9,279 nucleotides of DNA, taken from positions 1-9,279 of the forward strand of contig DATHUJ010000065.1 in the NCBI GenBank assembly GCA_035462375.1, read 5' to 3'. Below, piece by piece: positions 1 to 5,147 of the stretch. The notes under the pieces are model-generated. The model did not search any database. It saw only the letters and a list, made by a program, of their open reading frames with translations, and was not told the DNA's origin. The first letter of the stretch is position 1. Every line of letters starts with the position of its first letter. This DNA comes from DASTQL01 sp035462375. Lineage in GTDB: Bacteria > Actinomycetota > Actinomycetes > Jiangellales > Jiangellaceae. The position numbers and the translations under genes were made by a program.

Positions 1-96
1 CTGGCGGATCACGTTGAGGTACGTCTCGAGGCTCGGGGCGACGGTGCGCTCCTCGAGCTCGGGGTCGAGGATCACCATGACCTCGTAACGACGCAT
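1..96 (-). CDS. rpsF: 30S ribosomal protein S6, N-terminal fragment (cut by window edge)
   Basis: Only the first 32 codons are inside the window, read on the minus strand from an ATG at 96-94. The peptide begins MRRYEVMVILDPELEE, which is the characteristic first beta-strand and following turn of bacterial ribosomal protein S6 (RRYE.M.IL.PELEE). S6 binds the central domain of 16S rRNA together with S18 in the small subunit. The start is fixed by a near-perfect Shine-Dalgarno 6 nt upstream. By the family's usual order, ssb, rpsR and rplI would be expected to follow beyond the left edge, but this cannot be seen here. The gene diverges from the membrane protein gene at 353. Confidence 0.95.
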   Translation of the reverse strand, partial: MRRYEVMVILDPELEERTVAPSLETYLNVIRQ

Positions 97-102
97 GCCG
101 AA

Positions 103-111
103 CCACCTCCT
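103..111 (-). promoter_or_regulatory. Shine-Dalgarno of rpsF
   Basis: On the minus strand this reads AGGAGGTGG, an almost complete anti-16S match, separated by 6 nt from the ATG at 96. It is one of the two strongest ribosome-binding sites in the window, as expected for a highly expressed ribosomal protein gene, and it decides the rpsF start. Confidence 0.85.
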
Positions 112-162
112 CTGGTCTTCGCGGCCGCGGTCTCTCCGTGGCAGGAGGGCTAGTGCGTCACT

Positions 163-194
163 CGACCCGGGTCGTCGTACGGAACCGCCGTACG
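163..194 (-). promoter_or_regulatory. Two adjacent palindromes in the rpsF leader
   Basis: Positions 163-174 form a perfect 12-bp palindrome (CGACCCGGGTCG). Positions 176-194 form a 7-bp inverted repeat, CGTACGG and CCGTACG, around a 5-nt loop. If rpsF is transcribed from the candidate promoter near 213-241, both lie in its roughly 110-nt 5' leader and could fold into consecutive hairpins. Autoregulatory leaders bound by the S6:S18 complex are known for rpsF operons in several phyla. Whether this is one cannot be decided by eye, because I did not verify the bulged CCG geometry of that motif. Regulatory structure is an inference; the inverted repeats themselves are directly visible. Confidence 0.4.
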
Positions 195-212
195 GGCCCG
201 GGCCGGAGGCCA

Positions 213-241
213 AGGATAGCAGCGCGGCGCCGTGGTGCCTT
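213..241 (-). promoter_or_regulatory. Candidate rpsF promoter
   Basis: Read on the minus strand, TATCCT (218-213) fits the TAnnnT -10 consensus of actinobacterial housekeeping sigma factors. AAGGCA lies 17 nt upstream (241-236) as a weak -35. It would give an rpsF leader of about 110 nt. The -10 is reasonable and the -35 is poor, so this is only a candidate. Confidence 0.35.
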
Positions 242-352
242 GCGCGTGATCCACCGCACCCGGCAGGCTGCGAGCGACATCGTGCGGAAGGGACGTGCCG
301 CGGCCCGGGAGGACCGGCGGACCGGCCGCGACGGACGTGGAGGTGGGACCAG

Positions 353-652
353 ATGGCGGCGCGACGCTCGGGCAGCCCGCTCGACCGGATCATGGGCACG
401 GACACCTCGACGCCACCCCGGCAGAACGTCCTGGCCCTGCTCACGCTGGGCTTCGGGCTGGTCGCCCTCGCCTGCGCATTCGTCCCGGAGTGGCACGTCG
501 TCGGCGGCTGGACCGGACTGGTTGGCCTGGCCCTGGGCGCGATGGCGCAGATGGAGTCGTCGACCACGGCGCAGCGCTGGGTGATCGTCCCGGGCTGGGT
601 GCTTGCCTTCATCGGATTCCTCATGGGCATCGCCAACGGCGGCCTCTGGTAG
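353..652 (+). CDS. Small three-helix membrane protein of unknown function
   Basis: This encodes a 99-residue protein. A basic N-terminus (residues 1-24) is followed by three hydrophobic stretches: about 25-44 (NVLALLTLGFGLVALACAFV), 49-66 (glycine-rich) and 77-94 (WVIVPGWVLAFIGFLMGI). It is therefore probably an integral membrane protein of the cytoplasmic membrane. I do not recognise a family with certainty, and small three-helix proteins of this kind are common near rpsF or nfo in actinobacteria as uncharacterised genes. The ATG at 353 was chosen because GGAGG sits 9 nt upstream (339-343). The reading frame stays open leftwards, but that extension would run through the rpsF promoter region and has a low-complexity Arg/Pro/Gly composition. 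An internal ATG at 392 has no good ribosome-binding site. Confidence 0.7.
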   Translation: MAARRSGSPLDRIMGTDTSTPPRQNVLALLTLGFGLVALACAFVPEWHVVGGWTGLVGLALGAMAQMESSTTAQRWVIVPGWVLAFIGFLMGIANGGLW

Positions 653-700
653 CCCGGCCAGGGGCGGCCCTCCCGCGGCGGTCCTGTCGGAGCCTGCTCG

Positions 701-706
701 TAGGGT
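701..706 (+). promoter_or_regulatory. -10 box of a likely leaderless nfo transcript
   Basis: TAGGGT lies only 8 nt before the ATG at 715, and no Shine-Dalgarno is present in between. A transcript from this -10 would begin at or next to the A of the start codon, giving a leaderless mRNA. No convincing -35 is visible. The same arrangement recurs at two other genes in this window. Confidence 0.5.
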
Positions 707-714
707 CGTCCGCC

Positions 715-1500
715 ATGAGCGCGCTCCGCATCGGTGCCCACGTCGACCAGACCGATCCGGTGGCCGAGGCGCGGGTCCGCGGCGCCGACCACGCCCAGTT
801 CTTCCTCGGCGACCCGCAAGGTTGGAAGGCTCCCGTCGTCGCGTACGAGGGCGGGGCGCAGGCCCTGCGCGAGGCCGCCGGGCGCGCGGGCGTGGACCTC
901 TACGTCCACGCGCCGTACGTGCTCAACGTCGCCACCAGCAACAACCGCATCCGCATCCCCAGCCGCAAGCTGCTGCAGCAGCACGTTGACGCCGCCGCGG
1001 AGATCGGCGCGGCGGCGTTGATCGTCCACGGGGGCCACGTCCTGCGGGCCGACGACCCCGAGGTGGGGGTCGACAACTGGCGCAAGTGCGTCGAGAGGCT
1101 GGAGATGCGCCTCCCCGTGCTGATCGAGAACACCGCCGGAGGCGACCAGGCGATGGCTCGCCGACTGGAACGCCTCGACCGGCTCTGGGACGCGGTCGGC
1201 GGGTCGGGCGTGGGCTTCTGCCTGGACACCTGCCACGCCTGGGCCGGGGGGATCGAGCTCGGCGACGCCGTCGAGCGGGTGCTCGCCGTCACCGGCCGCA
1301 TCGACCTCGTGCACGCCAACGACAGCCGCGACACCTTCGACTCCGGGGCGGACCGGCACGCCAACGTCGGAGAGGGGGCGATCGGGGTGGAGGTCATCAC
1401 CGCCGTCGTGCGAGCCGCTGGGGCACCCGTGGTGGTGGAGACACCGGGCGGGGCCGAGGGACAGGCCGCCGACATCGCCCGGCTGCGGACGGTCGGCTGA
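715..1500 (+). CDS. nfo: Deoxyribonuclease IV (endonuclease IV, AP endonuclease)
   Basis: This 261-residue TIM-barrel enzyme hydrolyses the phosphodiester 5' of abasic sites in base-excision repair, using three zinc ions. All nine zinc ligands of the family can be placed: His65 (YVHAPY), His105 (VHGGH), Glu138 (ENTAGG), Asp171 and His174 (CLDTCHAWAGG), His200 (VHANDS), Asp213 and His215 (DRHANVGEG), and Glu242 (VVVETP). The motifs CLDTCHA and DRHANVGEG are family hallmarks. It is somewhat shorter than the E. coli enzyme (285 aa) because of a compact N-terminus. The ATG at 715 was chosen because the protein then begins MSALRIGAHV, directly at the first barrel strand; upstream sequence in frame is low-complexity. 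It is followed by the convergent marR gene. Confidence 0.95.
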   Translation: MSALRIGAHVDQTDPVAEARVRGADHAQFFLGDPQGWKAPVVAYEGGAQALREAAGRAGVDLYVHAPYVLNVATSNNRIRIPSRKLLQQHVDAAAEIGAAALIVHGGHVLRADDPEVGVDNWRKCVERLEMRLPVLIENTAGGDQAMARRLERLDRLWDAVGGSGVGFCLDTCHAWAGGIELGDAVERVLAVTGRIDLVHANDSRDTFDSGADRHANVGEGAIGVEVITAVVRAAGAPVVVETPGGAEGQAADIARLRTVG

Positions 1501-1525
1501 GTCACAGGGTGATCACGTCGTGGGG

Positions 1526-1560
1526 CCGGGTGGCGACCCGTTCGACCCCGGTGGACCCGG
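1526..1560. terminator. Possible weak convergent terminator between nfo and marR
   Basis: The 61-nt gap between the two convergent stop codons contains CGGGT and ACCCG (1527-1531 and 1536-1540) around a 4-nt loop. There is also an alternative pairing of CCGGGT at 1526-1531 with ACCCGG at 1555-1560. No U-tract follows on either strand. A hairpin-only terminator is possible in this GC-rich setting but not well supported. Confidence 0.25.
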
Positions 1561-1561
1561 A

Positions 1562-2077
1562 TCAGCCCGACGCGGCGGCATGCGTCGGCACGGCGGCGCG
1601 ACCGGCCCCGGCGGCACCGGCGACAGCGTCCGGGCGGACCGCGTCGCGGACCACGCGCAGGGCGTCGGCGAGCGCCGTCAGCGAGGTCGCGTCCAGCCGC
1701 CCCGTGAACCACTGGTCGAGCAGGGCCAGGTGGCCTGGCAGGACGTCGGCGAGCCGGGTCGCCCCGTCGTCGGTGAGAACGGCGAAGTAGCCGCGGCGGT
1801 CCTCCGGGCAGGCCTCCCGGCGGACCAGGCCGTCGCGCTCGAGCCGGTCGACGACCCGGGTCACACCACTCGTGGACAGCGAGGTCTGGGCAGCCAGGTC
1901 GCTCATCCGCAGCCTGCTCTCGGGGGAGCGGCCGAGCCGCAGCAACACCTCGAACTCGACCGTCGACAAGCCGTGAGCACCCAGCTGCGGCGACAGCAGG
2001 GCGCCGAGCCCCGAGGTGACCTCGGACAGCAGGCCCATGGCCGTGAGCCGAGGGTCGTCGAACAAGGGGCTGGGCAC
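1562..2077 (-). CDS. MarR-family transcriptional regulator
   Basis: This 171-residue protein starts at GTG 2077. It has the MarR winged-helix layout: dimerisation helix (residues about 10-35), HTH with recognition helix STSGVTRVVDRLERDGLV (68-85), and a wing running from REACPEDRRGYF to LTDDG (about 87-105), where DRRG with the following aromatic is typical (D-R-R-x-x-x-v-x-L-T). A C-terminal dimerisation helix is followed by an Ala/Gly/Pro-rich tail from about 148 that looks disordered. There is a single cysteine (Cys90), so no obvious two-Cys redox switch. It diverges from the yceI-like gene, and the shared intergenic region contains palindromes, so the likely targets are yceI and itself. 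MarR regulators usually respond to small aromatic or lipophilic ligands; the ligand here is unknown. A -10 box 7 nt before the GTG and no Shine-Dalgarno suggest leaderless translation. Confidence 0.9.
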   Translation of the reverse strand: MPSPLFDDPRLTAMGLLSEVTSGLGALLSPQLGAHGLSTVEFEVLLRLGRSPESRLRMSDLAAQTSLSTSGVTRVVDRLERDGLVRREACPEDRRGYFAVLTDDGATRLADVLPGHLALLDQWFTGRLDATSLTALADALRVVRDAVRPDAVAGAAGAGRAAVPTHAAASG

Positions 2078-2084
2078 GAGAACC

Positions 2085-2090
2085 AGGCTA
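2085..2090 (-). promoter_or_regulatory. -10 box of a likely leaderless marR transcript
   Basis: On the minus strand this reads TAGCCT and is separated by 7 nt from the GTG start at 2077. No Shine-Dalgarno lies between. Transcription would begin at or very near the start codon. The -35 position falls near 2107-2113, where one copy of a repeated nonamer lies. Confidence 0.5.
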
Positions 2091-2109
2091 TCAGTTAGTT
2101 GACGCCAGA

Positions 2110-2118
2110 AATATCTTG
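2110..2118 (+). repeat. Direct repeat AATATCTTG, copy 1
   Basis: The nonamer AATATCTTG occurs here and again at 2198-2206 in the same orientation, in a region far richer in A/T than the rest of the window. This copy lies about where the -35 region of the marR promoter is expected. It may be a regulator-binding site, but no regulator can be assigned. Confidence 0.5.
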
Positions 2119-2136
2119 TCGAACCGACGAGCCCGG

Positions 2137-2160
2137 GACCCTCGGCCTGTGACGAGGGTC
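2137..2160. repeat. 8-bp-arm inverted repeat in the marR-yceI intergenic region
   Basis: Arms GACCCTCG (2137-2144) and CGAGGGTC (2153-2160) are perfect complements separated by 8 nt. A secondary outer pairing of ACGAG (2127-2131) with CTCGT (2160-2164) can extend it. It lies between the two divergent promoters. It could be an operator, or a hairpin. The TTTT at 2167-2170 resembles a terminator tail on the plus strand, but no plus-strand gene precedes it. Confidence 0.45.
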
Positions 2161-2186
2161 TCGTACTTTTGATGAGCGCTCAACTG

Positions 2187-2214
2187 TTGTTCTGCGGAAT
2201 ATCTTGCCTAGGGT
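2187..2214 (+). promoter_or_regulatory. Candidate yceI promoter
   Basis: TTGTTC (2187-2192) and TAGGGT (2209-2214) are separated by 16 nt and give a plausible sigma-70-type promoter. Transcription would start around 2221, leaving a leader of about 40 nt with a good Shine-Dalgarno. The second copy of AATATCTTG (2198-2206) lies in the spacer, and a perfect palindrome begins inside the -10 box. Confidence 0.5.
2198..2206 (+). repeat. Direct repeat AATATCTTG, copy 2
   Basis: This is the second copy of the nonamer found at 2110-2118, 88 bp away in the same orientation. It lies in the spacer of the candidate yceI promoter, so each of the two divergent promoters carries one copy. Confidence 0.5.
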
Positions 2215-2238
2215 AGTTGCTGAAGCAGGCAACTACCC
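2211..2238. promoter_or_regulatory. Palindromic operator, probable MarR-family binding site
   Basis: GGGTAGTTGC (2211-2220) and GCAACTACCC (2229-2238) are perfect 10-bp inverted arms separated by 8 nt. The left arm overlaps the yceI -10 box (2209-2214) and the whole palindrome covers the expected transcription start. A repressor bound here would block yceI transcription. Symmetric sites in the intergenic region next to a divergent marR gene are typical of this family, so the adjacent regulator is the natural candidate. A related half-site, TAGTTG, also occurs at 2096-2101 just upstream of the marR -10. Binding itself is inference. Confidence 0.65.
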
Positions 2239-2250
2239 GGAACCACCCTC

Positions 2251-2256
2251 AGGAGG
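2251..2256 (+). promoter_or_regulatory. Shine-Dalgarno of the yceI-like gene
   Basis: AGGAGG lies 6 nt before the ATG at 2263 and decides this start over the in-frame ATG at 2272. It contrasts with marR, nfo and femAB, which lack such a site. Confidence 0.85.
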
Positions 2257-2262
2257 CATCAG

Positions 2263-2838
2263 ATGACCGACATGCTGGGCGCCCGCGAATGGCAGGGCAC
2301 CGACGTCCCCGCCCCCGGCACCTACGTCCTCGACCCCAACCACACGATCGTGGGCTTCGTCGCCCGACACCTCATGGTGACCAAGGTCCGCGGCCGGTTC
2401 GAGGAGTTCGAGGGCAGCATCACCGTCGCGGAGGACCCGCTGACCTCCTCGGCGCAGGCGAGCATCTCCACCGGCAGCCTGACGACCGGCTCGGCCGACC
2501 GTGACGGTCACGTCACGAGCGACGACTTCCTCGCCGTCGAGCGGTTCCCGACCATGCGGTTCGCGTCCCGCGGCGTGTCCCACGTCAAGGCTGATCGCTT
2601 CACCGTCGTGGGCGACCTCACCGTCAAGGACGTGACCCGCGAGGTCGAGCTGGACGTCACCGTCGACGGCGTGGCCCGCGACCCGTGGGGCGGCGAGCGG
2701 CTCGCCGTCACCGCGAGCACCGAGATCGACCGAGAGGACTTCGGGATCACCTGGAACGTCGCCCTCGAGAGCGGCGGCGTCCTGGTCTCCAGGAAGGTGC
2801 GGATCGAGATCGAGGCCCAGGCCGTCCGGCAGGCCTGA
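2263..2838 (+). CDS. YceI-family polyisoprenoid-binding (lipocalin-like) protein
   Basis: This 191-residue protein shows the YceI pattern: G.Y.LDP.HT.VGF..RHLMVTKVRGRF..F.G (residues 19-51) near the start, a D..L....FP.M.F.S..V......F.V.GDLT..D.T.EV.L.V (88-132) core, and a C-terminal FGI.W (160-164) strand before ......V.I.IE. YceI proteins form an eight-stranded beta-barrel that holds a long isoprenoid or other amphiphilic lipid. No signal peptide or membrane segment is visible, so this member is probably cytoplasmic, unlike periplasmic E. coli YceI. Its divergent pairing with a MarR regulator and the operator over its promoter suggest induction by a lipophilic or stress-related compound. 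It ends 53 nt before the femAB start, but that gene seems to have its own promoter. The physiological role is not known. Confidence 0.92.
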   Translation: MTDMLGAREWQGTDVPAPGTYVLDPNHTIVGFVARHLMVTKVRGRFEEFEGSITVAEDPLTSSAQASISTGSLTTGSADRDGHVTSDDFLAVERFPTMRFASRGVSHVKADRFTVVGDLTVKDVTREVELDVTVDGVARDPWGGERLAVTASTEIDREDFGITWNVALESGGVLVSRKVRIEIEAQAVRQA

Positions 2839-2851
2839 CGCCCACCGGGCC

Positions 2852-2892
2852 CGGGGCCCGAAGCGCCGGCCCGCCGGTAGCCTCGGGCCCCG
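2852..2892 (+). repeat. Inverted repeat reaching into the femAB start codon
   Basis: CGGGGCCCG (2852-2860) and CGGGCCCCG (2884-2892) are perfect 9-bp complements with a 23-nt loop that itself contains CCGG/CCGG pairing. The last base of the right arm is the G of the femAB GTG start, and the -10 box TAGCCT is in the loop. It could act as a terminator hairpin for the yceI transcript, without a U-tract. In read-through mRNA it could instead cover the femAB start. A competing pairing within 2846-2860 is also possible. Confidence 0.4.
2878..2883 (+). promoter_or_regulatory. -10 box of a likely leaderless femAB transcript
   Basis: TAGCCT is followed by 8 nt and then the GTG start at 2892, with no Shine-Dalgarno in between. 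This matches the arrangement at nfo and marR, and supports GTG 2892 as a leaderless start. Confidence 0.5.
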
Positions 2893-4022
2893 TGACACTG
2901 CACGTACGGACCCTGTCCCGGGAGGAGCACCTGGCCTACGTGGCCGGCCGGCCCTCGGTGAGCTTCCTCCAGACGCCCGCGTGGGGAAGGGTGAAGCGCG
3001 AGTGGCGGTCTGAGTCCCTCGGCTGGGTCGACGGCTCCGGGACCGTCGTGGGTGCCGGGCTGGTGCTCTACCGGCAGGTCCCCCGACTCCGGCGCTACCT
3101 CGCCTACCTGCCCGAGGGCCCGGACCTCGACTGGACCGGCGCGGTCGAGACGGGTTCGCTCGCCGGCTGGCTGGAGCCGATGGCAGCGCACCTCGAGGAG
3201 CACGGCGCCTTCGGCATCCGGATGGGCCCGCCGGTCGTCAGCCGCCGCTGGAGCGCGAACACGGTCAAGGCAGCCATCGCCGACGACAGCTCCACCCGAC
3301 TGTGGGACGTCCCCGCCGACCACACGACCGCCGCGGGCGCCGCCCTGGCCGCCCAGCTCGCCGCTCTCGGGTGGCGGCCCCCGGCCGAGGAGGGTGGCTT
3401 CTCGGCGGGGCAGCCCCGGTACGTGTTCCAGGTTCCGCTCGCCGACCGTACGGAGGACGACGTCCTCAAGGGCTTCAACCAGCTGTGGCGCCGCAACGTC
3501 AAGAAGGCGGCGAAGTCCGGCGTGGAGGTCACCCACGGCACGGCCGACGACCTGCCCGCCTTCCACGCCCTCTACGCCGAGACGGCCCGGCGTGACGGCT
3601 TCACGCCCCGCCCGCTCGCGTACTTCGACGGGATGTGGCAGGCGATGACCGGCGAGGCGCCCGAACGGCTCCGCCTCTACCTCGCCCGGCACGAGGGTGA
3701 CCTCGTGGCCGCGACCACGATGGTGCGGGTCGGCGACCACGCCTGGTACTCGTACGGCGCCTCGTCGACGGCCAAGCGAGAGGTACGGGGGTCCAACGCC
3801 GTCCAATGGCGGATGATCCGCGACGCGCTGGCCGAGAAGTGCTCGGTCTACGACCTCCGCGGCATCACCGAGACCCTCTCCGAGGACGACCCGCACTTCG
3901 GGCTGATCCGGTTCAAGCTCGGCACGGGCGGCGAAGCGGTCGAGTACGCCGGCGAGTGGGACCTGCCGATCTCGCGGCTGCTCCACGCCGCCTTCGACGT
4001 CTACATGAAGCGCCGCGGGTGA
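2892..4022 (+). CDS. FemAB-family peptidoglycan interpeptide-bridge aminoacyltransferase
   Basis: This 376-residue protein belongs to the FemX/FemA/FemB group, which transfers amino acids (often glycine) from aminoacyl-tRNA to the stem peptide of lipid II at the inner face of the membrane. Two GNAT-like halves are recognisable. The N-terminal part has FLQTPAWGRVKREW (25-38) and YLAYLPEGPDLDW (69-81). The second has LWRRNVKKAAKSGVEV (198-213), RDGFTPR (234-240), WYSYGASS (285-292), YDLRGI (320-325) and FKLGTGGE (341-348), the last close to the FK..FGG signature of the family. There is no clear coiled-coil insertion of the kind seen in staphylococcal FemA. The GTG start gives MTLHVRTL, the expected first strand. 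It is followed 7 nt later by the racemase-like gene, so the two are probably co-transcribed. The amino acid transferred cannot be read from sequence. Confidence 0.9.
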   Translation: MTLHVRTLSREEHLAYVAGRPSVSFLQTPAWGRVKREWRSESLGWVDGSGTVVGAGLVLYRQVPRLRRYLAYLPEGPDLDWTGAVETGSLAGWLEPMAAHLEEHGAFGIRMGPPVVSRRWSANTVKAAIADDSSTRLWDVPADHTTAAGAALAAQLAALGWRPPAEEGGFSAGQPRYVFQVPLADRTEDDVLKGFNQLWRRNVKKAAKSGVEVTHGTADDLPAFHALYAETARRDGFTPRPLAYFDGMWQAMTGEAPERLRLYLARHEGDLVAATTMVRVGDHAWYSYGASSTAKREVRGSNAVQWRMIRDALAEKCSVYDLRGITETLSEDDPHFGLIRFKLGTGGEAVEYAGEWDLPISRLLHAAFDVYMKRRG

Positions 4023-4029
4023 CGCCGTC

Positions 4030-5079
4030 GTGCCGCTGACCCTGCACGTGGACGCCGCCCGCTGGCGCGAGCACGTCCGGTCCTACGTCGCCTCGCACGC
4101 AGGGGTCGTCCCCGTCGTGAAGGGCAACGGGTACGGCTTCGGCAACGAGGTCCTCGCCGCCGAGGCGGCCCGGCTCGGCGTGCGGACCATCGCCGTCGGC
4201 ACGTACGACGAGGTGGCCGAGGTCGAGCGGGCGTTCGGCGGCGACCTGCTCGTCCTCTCCCCCTGGCGGCCGGGGCTGCCGACCGCCCGGCTCGACGACC
4301 CACGCGTGGTGCACACCGTCTCGCGGCTCGAGGACCTGCGCGCCGTCGCGGCGTCCGGCCACCGGCCGCGGGTCGTCGTGGAGGTCCTCACCTCGATGCG
4401 TCGCCACGGCATCGGGACCGGGGACATCGACCCCGCGGTCGACCTGCTCGACGGGGTGCACTTCGCCGGGTGGGCGCTGCACCTGCCGCTCTCGGGTGAC
4501 CGGGAGGGGGAGGCGCGGTCCCTGCTGCCGCGGCTCGTCCGGACGGCCGGCTCGCCCGGCGACCGGCTCTGGGTCAGCCACCTGCAGCCCGCCGCCGCGG
4601 GCCGGATCGCGGCCGACACCGGGACCGAGGTCCGGCTCCGGGTGGGCACGGCACTGTGGCTCGGCGACCGTGGGGCGCTGGCACCTCGGGCCACCGTCAT
4701 CGACGTGCACCACCTCTCGCGTGGGGACTCCTACGGCTACCGGCAACGGCGCGCCCGGGCCGACGGGTGGCTTCTGGTGCTCGCCGGCGGGACCTCGAAC
4801 GGTGTCGCGCTGGAGGCTCCGACGGCCGCGGCGACGCTGCGCCAGCGGGCGGTGGCACTCGCGCACGGCGGGCTCTCGGCGGTCGGCCGGGCCCTCTCCC
4901 CGTACCAGGTCGGCGGCCGCCAGCGGTGGTTCGCCGAGCCCCCGCACATGCAGTGCTCCCTGGTGTGGCTGCCGTCCTCGGTCAGCCCGCCCGCCGTGGG
5001 CGACGAGGTGGCGCTCGAGGTCCGCTACACCACCACGTCCTTCGACCACCTCACCTGGGGTGACCCGGGGCCCGAATGA
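4030..5079 (+). CDS. Alanine-racemase-like PLP protein, probably not a racemase
   Basis: This 349-residue protein follows the fold-type III (Alr/DSD) pattern. The PLP-lysine motif VPVVKGNGYGFG places Lys31, TSMRRHGIG (121-129) matches TGMNRLG, His151 lies in the ALHLP barrel strand, and RVGTALWLG (204-212) keeps the arginine that faces the PLP ring nitrogen. Other signature parts have changed. The HxxNSA phosphate-binding motif reads SHLQPAAAG (183-191). The catalytic tyrosine loop GYADG or GYGDG reads GGTSNG (253-258). CMDQ reads HMQCS (306-310), and the protein stops before the final region that carries the C-terminal active-site tyrosine. True racemases are about 370-390 aa. It may bind PLP but is unlikely to racemise alanine by the usual two-base mechanism. 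The GTG start lies 7 nt after femAB, without a clear Shine-Dalgarno, suggesting coupling. The stop codon lies in the left arm of the inverted-repeat element. Confidence 0.8.
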   Translation: MPLTLHVDAARWREHVRSYVASHAGVVPVVKGNGYGFGNEVLAAEAARLGVRTIAVGTYDEVAEVERAFGGDLLVLSPWRPGLPTARLDDPRVVHTVSRLEDLRAVAASGHRPRVVVEVLTSMRRHGIGTGDIDPAVDLLDGVHFAGWALHLPLSGDREGEARSLLPRLVRTAGSPGDRLWVSHLQPAAAGRIAADTGTEVRLRVGTALWLGDRGALAPRATVIDVHHLSRGDSYGYRQRRARADGWLLVLAGGTSNGVALEAPTAAATLRQRAVALAHGGLSAVGRALSPYQVGGRQRWFAEPPHMQCSLVWLPSSVSPPAVGDEVALEVRYTTTSFDHLTWGDPGPE

Positions 5080-5098
5080 CCACGTTCACCACCCTCGT
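5071..5098 (+). repeat. Left 28-bp terminal inverted repeat
   Basis: This arm begins CCCGAATGACC and ends CACCACCCTCGT. It is the exact reverse complement of 5291-5318 over all 28 positions, with the match ending abruptly on both sides. The TGA stop of the racemase-like gene (5077-5079) is inside it. Seven bases, CACCTGG at 5052-5058, also recur inverted at 5320-5326, so the symmetry may once have reached further out. Confidence 0.9.
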
Positions 5099-5134
5099 CG
5101 GGCCTTCACGGGCGTCGGCGCCTGGTGGTGGCCC

Positions 5135-5147
5135 CACGAGCCTCGTG
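5135..5147. repeat. Internal palindrome of the element (left)
   Basis: CACGAG and CTCGTG flank a single C, giving a 13-bp palindrome. The same words recur in the right-hand palindrome at 5260-5283 and, partly, in both terminal arms. Confidence 0.6.

Noticed and set aside
95..352. N-terminal extension of the small membrane protein.
   Set aside because: It would run through the rpsF ribosome-binding site and promoter region and is Arg/Pro/Gly low-complexity. A good Shine-Dalgarno precedes ATG 353.
295..714. Upstream extension of the nfo reading frame.
   Set aside because: It overlaps the membrane protein gene in another frame and adds 140 low-complexity residues to a protein that is already complete from ATG 715.
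2137..2170. Rho-independent terminator (hairpin followed by TTTT) on the plus strand.
   Set aside because: No plus-strand gene ends here: upstream is the divergent marR promoter. The TTTT is also seven bases away from the stem, so an operator or neutral structure is more likely.
2508..3986. A 492-codon minus-strand open frame opposite yceI and femAB.
   Set aside because: Both genes on the plus strand have clear family signatures. The reverse frame is a codon-position artefact of high GC.
3913..5049. A 378-codon minus-strand open frame opposite the racemase-like gene.
   Set aside because: The plus-strand product shows the PLP-lysine motif and barrel pattern, while the reverse frame shows no family features.
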